A DNA stretch of 38,087 nt from an uncultured Methylocystaceae bacterium (GCA_903870245.1 CAIQCB010000021.1:1-38087), one strand, 5' to 3'; shown: positions 8,866-18,020, numbered from the stretch's first letter. Numbers and translations are program-made. Notes: a model not told the origin generated them from the sequence alone.

Positions 8866-9450
8866 ATGGTTAAACTCGACAAGATATACACGCGTGGCGG
8901 CGATGGCGGCGAAACGTCGCTTGCAACCGGCGCGCGTCGGCGCAAGGACGACCTGCGCGTCGAGGCTTTCGGCGTGATCGACGAGACGAACGCCGCAATC
9001 GGCGTCGCCCGTCTGTCGATCGAGGCGCGCGACGCCACCCTCGACGCTATGCTGGCCCGCATCCAGAACGAGCTTTTCGATCTTGGCGCCGAGCTCGCCA
9101 CGCCGCCAGACCCCAAAAAACCTCTTGATCCCGCCATGCGTCTGACGATTACGCCATCGCAGGTGGAGCGGCTCGAAAATGACATCGACGGGCTTAATTC
9201 GGACCTGGCGCCGCTGAAGAGTTTCGTCTTGCCGGGCGGGACGCCGGCGGCGGCGCATCTTCATGTGGCGCGCACCGTTTGCCGGCGCGCGGAGCGGGTA
9301 ATGGTGTCCTTGGGCGAGAAAAAGGGCGAGGAGTTGTCGCCGACCGCCTTCGCTTATGTGAACAGACTGTCGGACTTCCTCTTCGTCGCTTCGCGTTATG
9401 TTAATCGTGAACATGGCGACGTGTTGTGGCGACCCGGCGCGACGCGCTGA
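8866..9450 (+). CDS. PduO-type cob(I)alamin adenosyltransferase
   Basis: This 194-residue protein transfers the adenosyl group of ATP to cob(I)alamin, giving adenosylcobalamin for mutases such as methylmalonyl-CoA mutase. The N-terminal ATP-binding signature of the PduO family is present (KIYTRGGDGGETSL), with VEAFGVIDETNAAIGVAR, then FVLPGGTPAAAHLHVART and CRRAER, and the C-terminal NRLSDFLFVASRYVN. Length is normal. In many alphaproteobacteria the gene is preceded by a twin-membrane protein as here. The ATG immediately follows the upstream stop. Confidence 0.93.
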   Translation: MVKLDKIYTRGGDGGETSLATGARRRKDDLRVEAFGVIDETNAAIGVARLSIEARDATLDAMLARIQNELFDLGAELATPPDPKKPLDPAMRLTITPSQVERLENDIDGLNSDLAPLKSFVLPGGTPAAAHLHVARTVCRRAERVMVSLGEKKGEELSPTAFAYVNRLSDFLFVASRYVNREHGDVLWRPGATR

Positions 9451-9457
9451 GAATTTG

Positions 9458-10786
9458 TCAATTCATAGCCGCGCAACGCCCCAGTTCGGCGGAGACCGCC
9501 GCCATTTCCGGTCGCGCGCCGACGTCTGGTTGCGTGCAGGACGCAGCCAATTTACGCAGCCCGGCGAGTCTTTCGTCGGCGCTTTCGTCGGCGTTGCAGC
9601 GATCGAGCAATTCCCCGAGCAACAGGCCGAAAGCGCGCGTTTCGATTCGTCGCCACGCGCCGCCCGTCACGCCGGCCGGCAGACGACTGGCGGCGCCGAA
9701 GTCAGTCAGCGCGCAGTCGCCCTTTTCGCTGTCCCATAGAATGTTGTGGGCGTAGAGATCGCCATGCGACACGCCGCGCTCATGTAGATGCGCTGTCGCG
9801 TCGGCGACGCCGCGCGCCAGCCGCAGCAGCGTCGACAGCGTCATGCGACAATCTGATGCGTAGACGTCGCGGCTGCAGCTTTCTGCGCTCGGTGGACCGG
9901 CGAGCGCCCGCCAGCCACCGGGCAGCAGCGGCGTTAAAAGCGCCTGAGCGCCGGAGGGATGATCGTCAATCCGGCCGTGGGCCCCGATCAGATTGGGGTG
10001 GTCGCCGGCGACCAGACAGGCGGCGATTTCATTGTCAGGCAGACCGTCGCTCGTGATCGCGCCCTTGAAGAGCTTCACCGCGACCGGCAGGGTCCGCCCC
10101 CCGGCGGCGTCGCGCCACAGCGCGCGATGCACCCGGCCCGAGGCCCCTTCGCCCAGAGCGTCGCCGATCTCGATTTCGGACCAGGGGATGCGCCGCGCCT
10201 CGACTGTCTCCATTTCGTCGAACGGATTGCCGCTCCACGAGGCCCAGGCGAGATTTGGCAAGTCGCTCAGCCAGTCGGGAAGCGCGTCAAAGCGATTGGC
10301 GCCGAGACGGATCAGTTCGAGGCGGGCCGCGCCGGCGAGCGTGACTGGCAATGTCTTGAGGCTGTTGCCTGTCAACATCAGTTTTTGCAACAGCGGCCGC
10401 TCGCCCAGCGTCGCGGGCAGGCGCTCAAGGCGATTGTCGGTGAGGATCAGCCAGCGCAGTCGGGGCGGCAGGGACTCAGCGGGAATGACGCGTAGCTGAT
10501 TGCGCCGGAAACCGACCTGTTCGAGCGCCGGGCAATCGCCCAGGGCCGGCGGCAGACGCTCGAAACGATTGCCATAGCAGAACAATGCGCGCAGCTTGTG
10601 AAGGCGTCCGAAATCCGCCGGCAGGTCTTCGAGGTCGCCGTCGCCGACGTCCAGCACCTCAAGCGTGTCGGCAAGGCCGAGAAGATCGCGCGGCAGCTCC
10701 CTCAAGCCGGGCAGACGCAATTCCCTTGCGCCGGCGAGATCGCCGCGCCCCAGCGCCGCCAGCGCGTTGGTCGCCCCGTGACTCAT
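9458..10786 (-). CDS. Leucine-rich-repeat protein kinase
   Basis: This 442-residue cytoplasmic protein joins leucine-rich repeats to a protein kinase. Residues about 20-190 hold roughly seven repeats of the LPxxLGxLxxLxxLxLxxN kind (FGRLHKLRALFCYGNRFERL). The kinase begins near residue 205: glycine loop GEGASGRV (212-219), lysine K238 in VAVKLF, a catalytic loop HGDLYAHNIL (341-350) and DFG (362-364). The HRD arginine is glycine and the usual lysine after DL is tyrosine, as in atypical kinases, yet D343, N348 and D362 are kept, so activity is likely. No signal peptide or membrane helix is visible, so it is not a receptor. The target is unknown. The ATG at 10786 is used. Confidence 0.87.
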   Translation of the reverse strand: MSHGATNALAALGRGDLAGARELRLPGLRELPRDLLGLADTLEVLDVGDGDLEDLPADFGRLHKLRALFCYGNRFERLPPALGDCPALEQVGFRRNQLRVIPAESLPPRLRWLILTDNRLERLPATLGERPLLQKLMLTGNSLKTLPVTLAGAARLELIRLGANRFDALPDWLSDLPNLAWASWSGNPFDEMETVEARRIPWSEIEIGDALGEGASGRVHRALWRDAAGGRTLPVAVKLFKGAITSDGLPDNEIAACLVAGDHPNLIGAHGRIDDHPSGAQALLTPLLPGGWRALAGPPSAESCSRDVYASDCRMTLSTLLRLARGVADATAHLHERGVSHGDLYAHNILWDSEKGDCALTDFGAASRLPAGVTGGAWRRIETRAFGLLLGELLDRCNADESADERLAGLRKLAASCTQPDVGARPEMAAVSAELGRCAAMN

Positions 10787-10872
10787 GGTCGAACTTTCTG
10801 CGCCAAATGCGGATGAGTAAGCATTTCCCGTGCGTAACCGGGAGGCGCTGATCCAGCAAAATGTTTTGTAAA

Positions 10873-10949
<77 letters not shown>

Positions 10950-11052
10950 GCAAACGCGTTGCGGCGTGGCTGCGGGATAGGGCAGCCGTCCTGTGAAGTC
11001 AAGCAATTCCGCCCGCTTCCCTTTCCTGACGGGCTGGGCTAAGCCGCGCGTC

Positions 11053-11355
11053 ATGACCTCCTTTCCTTCGGTGGGCGATACGGCGACAGAGGACGAAATC
11101 CGTCGCAAGCGCATCCGCATCCGCGCCTGGCGGCGCGGCATGCGTGAGCTCGACATTCTGGTCGGCGGCTTTGTCGACGCCCGGCTCGACACGCTCGTTC
11201 CCGCCGAACTCGCCGAACTCGAAAACCTGCTCGATCTGCCTGACGCGGAGCTTCTGGGCTGGCTGGCCGGCGTGACGTCGCCCCCGCCCGGGCGGGACAC
11301 GCCGCTTCTGCGGAAAATCGTCGCCTTTCACACGCACGCCGGACCCATACATTGA
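11053..11355 (+). CDS. sdhE: Succinate dehydrogenase assembly factor SdhE
   Basis: This 100-residue protein matches the SdhE/SDHAF2 family (formerly DUF339), which helps attach FAD covalently to the flavoprotein subunit of succinate dehydrogenase. The key motif is present: RAWRRGMRELDILVGGFVD, including the Arg-Gly-Met and the following Glu. The usual acidic helix follows (LAELENLLDLPDAELLGWL). I chose ATG 11053 (MTSFPSVGD); longer forms from upstream are not needed for the family. The stop overlaps the mfd start by 4 bp. Confidence 0.92.
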   Translation: MTSFPSVGDTATEDEIRRKRIRIRAWRRGMRELDILVGGFVDARLDTLVPAELAELENLLDLPDAELLGWLAGVTSPPPGRDTPLLRKIVAFHTHAGPIH

Positions 11356-14300
11356 GCGCGGCCAGGACAAAATCGCTGGCGTTGCAGCTCGACGCCGTGC
11401 GCCAGCGACTCGAGAAGGGCGAGAAATTGCTCTTCGCACATGCGCCAGAGGGCTTTGACGCCTTCCTGTGCGCCGAAATCGCCCGAGCGCTTGCCGGCAA
11501 GGCCGAGCAGCGGCCGGCGGTCTTCGTGCATGTGGCGCGCGATCCGGCTCGCTCCGCCGGTTTTCGCGAAGCGCTGCGCTTCGCTGCGCCGGAGATCGAT
11601 ATTCTCGATCTGCCCGGATGGGATTGCCAACCCTACGATCGGGTCTCGCCGCACGCCGGCGTCGTCGCCAGACGCATGACGGCGATGTCGCGGCTGGCCA
11701 GGACCGCCTCTTCCGCTGAGCGGCCGCGCGTCGTCACCACAACCGTCGACTGTCTGCTGCAACGCGCGCCGCCACGCAAACTGGTGGCCGCAGAAAGTTT
11801 TTCCGCGGCGCCCGGCAATGTCGTTAAGCTCGACGAGCTGTCGCAGTGGCTGGAGACGAACGGCTTCCTGCGCGCCTCGACAGTTCGCGAAACCGGGGAA
11901 TATGCGCAACGCGGCGGATTGATCGATTTGTTTCCGCCTGGTCTCCCGGCGCCGATCCGACTCGATTTTTTTGGCGATACGCTGGAATCGATCCGCAGTT
12001 TCGATCCAGAGACGCAACGCGCCACCGGCCAGTTGCGCGCTCTCGATCTGACGCCAATGAGCGAATTGCGGCTGACAAGCTACTCCATGCGGCGTTTCCG
12101 TCAGGCCTACGCCGCGCGCTTTGGCGGGCAGACGCGCGGCGATGCGCTCTACGAAGCGGTCAGCGAAGGTCGCCGCTATCATGGCATGGAGCACTGGCTG
12201 CCGTTTTTCTACGAACGGATGGACACGTTGTTTGATTATCTCGGCGATGCGCCGTTGATGCTCGACACGCTGGTTGACGAAGCGGCCAGGGAGCGGCTCA
12301 AACAGATCGCCGATTACTACGAGGCCCGCAAAGAAGCCCACGATCTCGATCCCGCCGCCTCCGGTTACAAACCGCTGGAGCCCGCGGCGCTGTATCTTTC
12401 GGAAAACGAATGGCGCGATGCGCTGGCGCAGCGCGCCAGCGCGCAATTTTCTCCTTTCGCCCCGCCCGAGGACGTCGACGCCATCGATTGCGGCGCGCGA
12501 CCGGGACGTGACTTCGCGGCCGAGCGCAACACGCCCGATGTCAATGTGTTTCAGGCGGCGGCTGATCATGTGACAGGGCTGCGCGCTGATGGTCGCCCCG
12601 TTATCGTCGCTGGCTGGTCGGACGGCTCCTGCGAACGACTTGGTCACGTGCTCGTCGAGCATGGCTTGCGAGACATTGAAACCGTCTCGTCCTTGCCCGA
12701 AGCTTTGGCGAGAGCGCGCACAAAGGGACCCGGCGGCGTGTCGCTCGCCGTGCTCGGCGTCGAACATGGTTTCGAAACGCAAGCCTTTGTCGTGCTGGGC
12801 GAACAGGATATTCTCGGCGATCGTCTTGTGCGCCGTCGCCGTAAGCGCAAGAGCGCCGAAAATCTGCTCGGCGAAGTCGCGGCGCTCACCGCCGGCGATC
12901 TCGTCGTGCATGTGGATCATGGCATCGGCCGTTTTGTCGGGCTGGAGACCATCGCCGCTGTTGGCGCGCCCCATGATTGTCTGGAGCTGCATTACGCCGG
13001 CGGCGACAAACTCTACCTCCCGGTGGAGAATATTGAGCTGCTGACACGCTACGGCGGCGAGGATGCGGAAGCGCAACTTGATCGCCTCGGCGGCGCCGGC
13101 TGGCAGACGCGCAAGTCGCGGATGAAAAATCGTATCCGTGAAATGGCGAAAGGACTCATCGCCATCGCAGCTCAGCGACAATTGCGACAAGCCTCCAAGC
13201 TTGCTCCCCCGGAGGGTCTATACGACGAATTTTGCGCGCGCTTTCCCTACGACGAGACCGAGGACCAACTCGCCGCCATCGACGCCGTGCTCGACGACCT
13301 TGCCTCCGGGCGTCCGATGGATCGGCTTGTTTGCGGCGATGTCGGATTTGGCAAAACCGAGGTCGCCTTGCGCGCCGCATTCTGCGCCGCCATCAATGGC
13401 AGGCAGGTCGCCGTGGTCGCGCCGACAACCTTGCTGGCGCGCCAGCATTACAAGACCTTTTCGGCGCGTTTCGCCGGCTTGCCGGTGAAGATTGGCCGTT
13501 TATCGCGCATGGTTGGCGCGGCGGAAGCGCGCGAAACCAAAAAGGATCTCGCTGACGGCCGCTGCGATATTCTTATCGGCACCCATGCCATTCTTGGCAA
13601 GGGCGTGGCGTTCAAGGACCTCGGTCTTGTCATTATCGACGAGGAACAACATTTCGGCGTTGGCCATAAGGAGCGGTTGAAGGCGTTGCGCGCCGAGGTT
13701 CATGTATTGACGCTCTCGGCGACGCCGATTCCGCGCACCTTGCAGCTGGCGATGACCGGCGTGCGCGAATTGTCGCTGATCGCGACCCCGCCGGTCGACC
13801 GGCTGGCCGTGCGCAGTTTTATCTCTCCCTTCGATCCCTTGATCGTGCGAGAGGCGCTATTGCGCGAGCGCTATCGCGGCGGTCAGGCGTTTTTCGTCTG
13901 TCCGCGAATCGATGATCTGGAGGAGGCCGCCGCTTTCCTGCGCGAAAATTTGCCTGAAGCGAAGTTCGTCGTCGCGCATGGCCAAATGCCGCCTGGCGAA
14001 CTCGAAGATAAAATGTCGGCTTTCTACGACGGCAAGTTCGATATCTTGCTGTCGACCACTATCGTCGAATCCGGGCTTGATATTCCCGCCGCCAACACGC
14101 TGATCGTCTGGCGCGCCGATATGTTCGGCCTGGCGCAATTGTATCAATTGCGCGGACGCGTCGGGCGCTCAAAAACCCGCGCCTATGCGTTGTTCACAAC
14201 GCCGGCCAATCGCCCGGTGACGCCACAGGCGCAGAAACGACTGGAAGTCCTCCAGTCGCTCGATACGCTTGGGGCAGGCTTCCAGCTCGCTAGCCACGAT

Positions 14301-14906
14301 CTTGATCTGCGCGGGGCGGGCAATCTGCTTGGCGAAGAGCAATCAGGCCATATCAAGGAAGTCGGCTACGAACTCTACCAGCAGATGTTGAGCGATGCGA
14401 TCACCATGCTGAAGGCTGGCGTCGAGGAGCCCCAGGAAGAGCTATGGTCGCCGACTATTGCGCTGGGCGCTCCAGTGACGATCCCCGAAGATTACGTCGC
14501 CGATCTTACGTTAAGACTTCAGCTCTATCGTCGTTTGTCGACCCTCGAAACTGATGGCGACATCGAGTCTTTCGCAGCCGAAATGATTGATCGCTTCGGT
14601 CCGCTGCCGGTGGAAGTCGAACAATTGCTGGAAGTCGTCGCGATCAAGGCCATGTGTCGTCGCGCCCATGTCGAGAAGGTCGACGCCGGCCCCAAAGGAG
14701 TCATTGTGTCTTTCCGCGACAATCATTTCGCCGATCCGGCTGGACTCGTGCGCTATGTCGCTGAGCAGGGGACATCCGCGAAAGTGCGGCCAGACATGCG
14801 CGTCGTTTTCATCCGCGAATTCGATTCCATGAAGCAACGTCTCGCGGGCGCCCGGCGGATACTCCGCGCGCTGGTCGGGATCGCCGAAAAGAGCAAGGCG
14901 GCGTGA
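11352..14906 (+). CDS. mfd: Transcription-repair coupling factor Mfd
   Basis: This 1184-residue protein removes RNA polymerase stalled at DNA lesions and recruits UvrA for repair. The UvrB-like N-terminus occupies roughly the first 350 residues. The CarD-like RNA-polymerase interaction domain is near 510-570 (GDLVVHVDHGIGRFVGLETI). The translocase motor has Walker A CGDVGFGKTEVALRAAF, the DEEQ box (IIDEEQHFGVGHKERLK), SATPIPRTLQLAMTG, and motif VI QLRGRVGRSK. The TRCF C-terminal domain follows. It starts with TTG at 11352, sharing TTGA with the sdhE stop. The length is normal. Confidence 0.97.
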   Translation: MSAARTKSLALQLDAVRQRLEKGEKLLFAHAPEGFDAFLCAEIARALAGKAEQRPAVFVHVARDPARSAGFREALRFAAPEIDILDLPGWDCQPYDRVSPHAGVVARRMTAMSRLARTASSAERPRVVTTTVDCLLQRAPPRKLVAAESFSAAPGNVVKLDELSQWLETNGFLRASTVRETGEYAQRGGLIDLFPPGLPAPIRLDFFGDTLESIRSFDPETQRATGQLRALDLTPMSELRLTSYSMRRFRQAYAARFGGQTRGDALYEAVSEGRRYHGMEHWLPFFYERMDTLFDYLGDAPLMLDTLVDEAARERLKQIADYYEARKEAHDLDPAASGYKPLEPAALYLSENEWRDALAQRASAQFSPFAPPEDVDAIDCGARPGRDFAAERNTPDVNVFQAAADHVTGLRADGRPVIVAGWSDGSCERLGHVLVEHGLRDIETVSSLPEALARARTKGPGGVSLAVLGVEHGFETQAFVVLGEQDILGDRLVRRRRKRKSAENLLGEVAALTAGDLVVHVDHGIGRFVGLETIAAVGAPHDCLELHYAGGDKLYLPVENIELLTRYGGEDAEAQLDRLGGAGWQTRKSRMKNRIREMAKGLIAIAAQRQLRQASKLAPPEGLYDEFCARFPYDETEDQLAAIDAVLDDLASGRPMDRLVCGDVGFGKTEVALRAAFCAAINGRQVAVVAPTTLLARQHYKTFSARFAGLPVKIGRLSRMVGAAEARETKKDLADGRCDILIGTHAILGKGVAFKDLGLVIIDEEQHFGVGHKERLKALRAEVHVLTLSATPIPRTLQLAMTGVRELSLIATPPVDRLAVRSFISPFDPLIVREALLRERYRGGQAFFVCPRIDDLEEAAAFLRENLPEAKFVVAHGQMPPGELEDKMSAFYDGKFDILLSTTIVESGLDIPAANTLIVWRADMFGLAQLYQLRGRVGRSKTRAYALFTTPANRPVTPQAQKRLEVLQSLDTLGAGFQLASHDLDLRGAGNLLGEEQSGHIKEVGYELYQQMLSDAITMLKAGVEEPQEELWSPTIALGAPVTIPEDYVADLTLRLQLYRRLSTLETDGDIESFAAEMIDRFGPLPVEVEQLLEVVAIKAMCRRAHVEKVDAGPKGVIVSFRDNHFADPAGLVRYVAEQGTSAKVRPDMRVVFIREFDSMKQRLAGARRILRALVGIAEKSKAA

Positions 14907-15098
14907 TCAGGCGACGACAGCCTCCATCATCGGTATTTTCAGACGAAAGCGCGACGATTCGTCGGCTCGCATATTTTCGTCAATTGTGACACTTTCCCAA
15001 GTGATTGTGCTTTCGTTGGCTCATGCTGACGCGCCCTTTCAGGATCGGAGCCTCGGCTCCCAAATCCTGCATATTCAGCAAACCTGGGGAGGTTATAA
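14907..15098 (+). promoter_or_regulatory. Upstream region of the Spy-like gene with hairpin and inverted repeat
   Basis: This 192-bp gap holds CACTT/AAGTG inverted around TCCC (about 14989-15002), flanked by two similar ATTGTG words, and a hairpin at 15041-15068 (outer AGGAT/ATCCT, inner GGAGCC/GGCTCC with a 2-nt apex) within the likely 5' leader. A strong ribosome site, GGGGAGG, lies at 15087-15092. The repeats could bind a metal-responsive regulator, but no known copper box was recognised; this is inference. Confidence 0.35.
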
Positions 15099-15857
15099 AT
15101 GATGAGGAAACGACAACACTCGCGCGCGTCATGGCTGACGACGAGCGTCATGGCGATATCGCTGGCGGCGGGCGTCACGACAGCGCAGGGGCAGGGCGGC
15201 GCGATGGATCATGGCGCGATGGACCACAGCAAGATGGACCATGGCGCGCATGACGCGTCGCCGACGCAATGGGTCGACCCCGGCAAGGCCCCGCAGGGCG
15301 CAATCGTCGATGGCAAGCCGGTGGATAATGGCGGCATGGATCATTCCGGTCATGCGGGCATGAACGGCGGCGGCATGATGGGCCACGGCGGCATGGCCGG
15401 CATGGATCACGGCAAGGATCACGGCAAGGATCAGTCCGGCGGTCATGGCGGCATGATGCAGAAGATGATTTGCGGTTTCGCCGACAAGTTGGATGGACGA
15501 CTCGCTTTCCTGAAGGCAGAACTGAAACTCACCGATGCGCAGGCCGCCGTTTGGTCGACGTTCGAAACGGCCTGGAAGGCGGCGGGACAGGCGGCGCTCG
15601 CCAAATGCGACGCTATGAACGCGCATATGGATATGGACCATGGCGATATGGGCGTAATCGGCAAGCTTTCGATGATGGAGACCCACATGGTCGATCATCT
15701 CGACGTCGTGCGCGCGCAGAAATCAGCGCTGGAGCCGTTGTTCAAGGCGCTGACCGACGAGCAGAAGAAGACTGCTAACGAAACGCTTTCCGGCGTCATG
15801 AAAGTCGGCATGCAAATGGGCGGCGGAATGGGCGGCGGCGGTCGTCATCGTCATTAG
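15099..15857 (+). CDS. Met/His-rich periplasmic Spy/CpxP-like protein (likely copper-binding)
   Basis: This 252-residue exported protein has an N-terminal signal peptide (about residues 1-30, with WLTTSVMAISLAAGVTTAQG). A low-complexity stretch of MDHG/MDHS repeats and HGGMxG follows, a pattern common in copper-binding periplasmic proteins. The C-terminal half carries two LTxxQ motifs (LTDAQAAVW and LTDEQKKTA) of the Spy/CpxP helical family, and the end is GGGMGGGGRHRH. It probably buffers or binds Cu(I) in the periplasm. It converges on a multicopper oxidase with a similar Met/Gly-rich stretch, which supports copper. Exact function is not shown. ATG 15099 or 15102 are both possible. Confidence 0.8.
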   Translation: MMRKRQHSRASWLTTSVMAISLAAGVTTAQGQGGAMDHGAMDHSKMDHGAHDASPTQWVDPGKAPQGAIVDGKPVDNGGMDHSGHAGMNGGGMMGHGGMAGMDHGKDHGKDQSGGHGGMMQKMICGFADKLDGRLAFLKAELKLTDAQAAVWSTFETAWKAAGQAALAKCDAMNAHMDMDHGDMGVIGKLSMMETHMVDHLDVVRAQKSALEPLFKALTDEQKKTANETLSGVMKVGMQMGGGMGGGGRHRH

Positions 15858-15948
15858 AGCAGTTTCACCGAAGCCGAAACCGTTTCGGTGAAAGAAAGCG
15901 CAACAAACACCACATCTCCTGTCTGACTCAATCAGACACAGAATGCTT
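15856..15948. repeat. Double-hairpin intergenic repeat element, copy A
   Basis: This element starts at the stop codon of the Spy-like gene. A 10-bp stem (TTTCACCGAA / TTCGGTGAAA, 15863-15872 and 15884-15893) is followed by an A-rich linker (GCGCAACAAACACCA) and a second hairpin GTCTGA/TCAGAC at about 15921-15936. The order and linker match copy B at 31658-31759. It resembles the common intergenic palindromic repeats of Hyphomicrobiales. Confidence 0.6.
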
Positions 15949-15980
15949 AAAACTCGAAAAAGTCGACGAGCCGCCAGTAA

Positions 15981-16013
15981 AAAACCCCCGTAGCGATTTG
16001 TTGCGGGGGTTTT
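15981..16013. terminator. Bidirectional intrinsic terminator
   Basis: A perfect 10-bp stem (AAAACCCCCG 15981-15990, CGGGGGTTTT 16004-16013) with a 13-nt loop lies between the convergent Spy-like and multicopper oxidase genes. T-runs follow on both strands: CCTTTTTT on the plus strand, and six T's on the minus strand. It should stop transcription from both sides. Confidence 0.9.
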
Positions 16014-16036
16014 CCTTTTTTCAACTCTCGTGACGA

Positions 16037-17668
16037 TCACTCGACCGAGAATTCGCGCATCATGCCCATATCCTCGTGTTCGAGGTTGTGACAGTGATAC
16101 ATGAAACGACCTTTGAAATCGCCGAAGGGTTTGGCGATCCTTACCCTCTCGCCCGGCGCCACCAGCACTGTGTCCTTCCAGCCGCTATCGACAATGCCGT
16201 CGCTCCAGGTTGCGCGCGAACCGGTGTCGCCGTCGAATACGCGCTCCAGGATCTGGAATTGCTGTCCATGCAGATGGATCGGATGCGCCATGGACATCAT
16301 GCCCATCATGCCCATGCCCGGTCCCATCATGCCGCCGCCCATTCCCATGCCCCTCATTCCCATTCCACCGCCCATTCCACCGCCCATTCCACCGCCCATT
16401 CCACCGCCGTGGTCATGGAAAATCTCGATCAGTTGAACGCTATCCACCGGTACGCGCTCGTTAGGCTGAAGAGCGCCGTGGCCATATTCATCGCCATTGA
16501 GCGACATTCTCATATGACTCATGTTGATGGCGATGGGTCTGGGATTGTCGGGATTGGCGAGATCTTCGCGTCGATAACGTCGGATGGGCGTCAGGCGCTC
16601 AGGGAGTTTCGGGCTATCGCTCATGGCGCGCGTCACCGAGACACTGAAAACCTGAAACGCCTCCACCGCGTCGTCCTCACCGGACATGCCCATCGCCATT
16701 GATGGGACAAGGCCCGAGAAACTCTGGCTTCGCATTGTCATTTGCGCACCGACGGCGCGACCGCTGAAATCAACCCATAAATCGAGACGCTCGGACGGCG
16801 CGAGCATCACGTATCCACGCGTCTCCGGTTTTTCGAGCAGGCCGCCATCGGTTCCGATCACGGTCAGGGGCGAACCGTCATCCCAGGCGAGTTTATAGAT
16901 GCGGGCGTTGGACGCATTCAGTAATCTCAGGCGGTAGGCGCGGCTCGCCACCTCAAGCCTGTAGTTGGGACGACCGTTCACCAGAACGACATCCCCATAA
17001 AAACCGAACATATCCCGGTGCATGCCGCCGCCATAAACCAGCTGATTGTCCTGATCGAAACTGCGATCCTGAATCACAAGCGGAATTTCGAACTCGCCGC
17101 TGGGGAGGCCTATCGAACGCTCCTCTTCGTCCTCGATCATGATGAGCCCGGCCAAACCGCGGTAAACCTGCGTCGCTGTCGCCTCATGGGTGTGCGGATG
17201 ATAAAAATTCATGCCGGCGCGGTTGCGTAGTTCGAACTCGTAAACATAGCTGGCGCCGGGCGGGATGACGGCGGAGGGATGGCCATCGGCCGCCATCGGC
17301 ACATGCAGCCCATGCCAATGCGCGATCGTATGCTCCGGCAAATCGTTTTTAAGGCGGATGCGGATTTTCTGACCCTTCACGAGCCGCAGCGTCGGGCCGA
17401 GATAGGCGCCGGGCACAGGGGTCAGGGTGTTTTGCGGGCCCTTGACCAGTTCGCCGGCATAACGCCAGACCCTGGTGGGAGCGCCTTTCATGATTGATAC
17501 GACGTCGCGTTGACAGATCAGGTTGATTTCCACGTCAGCGGGGAAATCGGGCGATGCGACAGCCCCGGTCTTCGCGTTCGCGCCGGGTTGTTCGCCAAGG
17601 GCGAGCGCTGGCGCAAGCGCGACCGCGCCGGTCGAAAGCATAAATCCGCGCCGGGTGAGGATTTGCAA
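16037..17668 (-). CDS. Multicopper oxidase (CueO/CopA-like), Tat-exported, Met-rich
   Basis: This 543-residue protein is a three-domain multicopper oxidase, probably oxidising Cu(I) or small phenols in the periplasm. All copper-ligand motifs are visible: HWHG (117-120), HPHTH (157-161), HPIHLHG (462-468) and HCHNLEHEDMGM (525-536) with axial Met536. A twin-arginine signal, LTRRGFMLS, is at the N-terminus and supports the TTG start at 17668, which has AGGGAG upstream; the first ATG would cut the signal. A Met/Gly-rich insertion lies at about 417-460, just before the last cluster, like the Met-rich part of CueO that feeds Cu(I). It shares a terminator with the Spy-like gene. Confidence 0.9.
   Translation of the reverse strand: MQILTRRGFMLSTGAVALAPALALGEQPGANAKTGAVASPDFPADVEINLICQRDVVSIMKGAPTRVWRYAGELVKGPQNTLTPVPGAYLGPTLRLVKGQKIRIRLKNDLPEHTIAHWHGLHVPMAADGHPSAVIPPGASYVYEFELRNRAGMNFYHPHTHEATATQVYRGLAGLIMIEDEEERSIGLPSGEFEIPLVIQDRSFDQDNQLVYGGGMHRDMFGFYGDVVLVNGRPNYRLEVASRAYRLRLLNASNARIYKLAWDDGSPLTVIGTDGGLLEKPETRGYVMLAPSERLDLWVDFSGRAVGAQMTMRSQSFSGLVPSMAMGMSGEDDAVEAFQVFSVSVTRAMSDSPKLPERLTPIRRYRREDLANPDNPRPIAINMSHMRMSLNGDEYGHGALQPNERVPVDSVQLIEIFHDHGGGMGGGMGGGMGGGMGMRGMGMGGGMMGPGMGMMGMMSMAHPIHLHGQQFQILERVFDGDTGSRATWSDGIVDSGWKDTVLVAPGERVRIAKPFGDFKGRFMYHCHNLEHEDMGMMREFSVE
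16359..16406. repeat. Four tandem 12-bp repeats inside the multicopper oxidase gene
   Basis: CCCATTCCACCG is repeated four times without change on the plus strand, encoding the Gly-Gly-Gly-Met units of the oxidase's Met-rich insertion. Exact DNA identity suggests recent slippage or expansion, so copy number may vary between strains. Confidence 0.85.
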
Positions 17669-18020
17669 GGTCTGCGTCTCCCTCTCTTCCGCGTCCTGAT
17701 GCGGAAAAATTTTCTATCTGCTTCAATATATGCCCGTCTGATGATCCTCAGGCTGCGGCAAATGGCGTCATGATTGAGGCGGAAACTTTTTGCACACCCG
17801 CGACATTAATCATCTTTTCCAAATTAAAATAATATTTTACGCCGAAAATGGCGTTGTCCCGGCAATGACGCGCGCCCAAATTCGAGCGCTTTCGCCATGT
17901 TAGAACAGGCTCCTGGAGAGTGCGAATGGGCCGGGGCGGCTCTTTTCGTCCGGCTTCGTCGGGTGGAAATTGGCGTGCCATCTCGTCCCATGTCCGCATG
18001 TTGGCGGCGATTTCGTTCGA
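17669..18020. promoter_or_regulatory. Divergent gap between multicopper oxidase and tonB-like gene
   Basis: This 352-bp region separates two divergent genes and is markedly AT-rich at about 17700-17850, for example ATTAAAATAATATTTTA, unlike its GC-rich surroundings. Promoters for both genes are expected here, but I could not identify -35/-10 boxes or a Fur or copper box with confidence. No convincing small gene was found. Confidence 0.4.

Noticed and set aside
7996-9414. A 472-codon minus-strand frame
   Set aside because: It crosses three plus-strand genes with clear starts and families; its product is Arg/Pro-rich, typical of GC shadows.
11328-13190. A 620-codon minus-strand frame opposite mfd
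   Set aside because: Mfd motifs are intact on the other strand; the antisense product is low in recognisable features.
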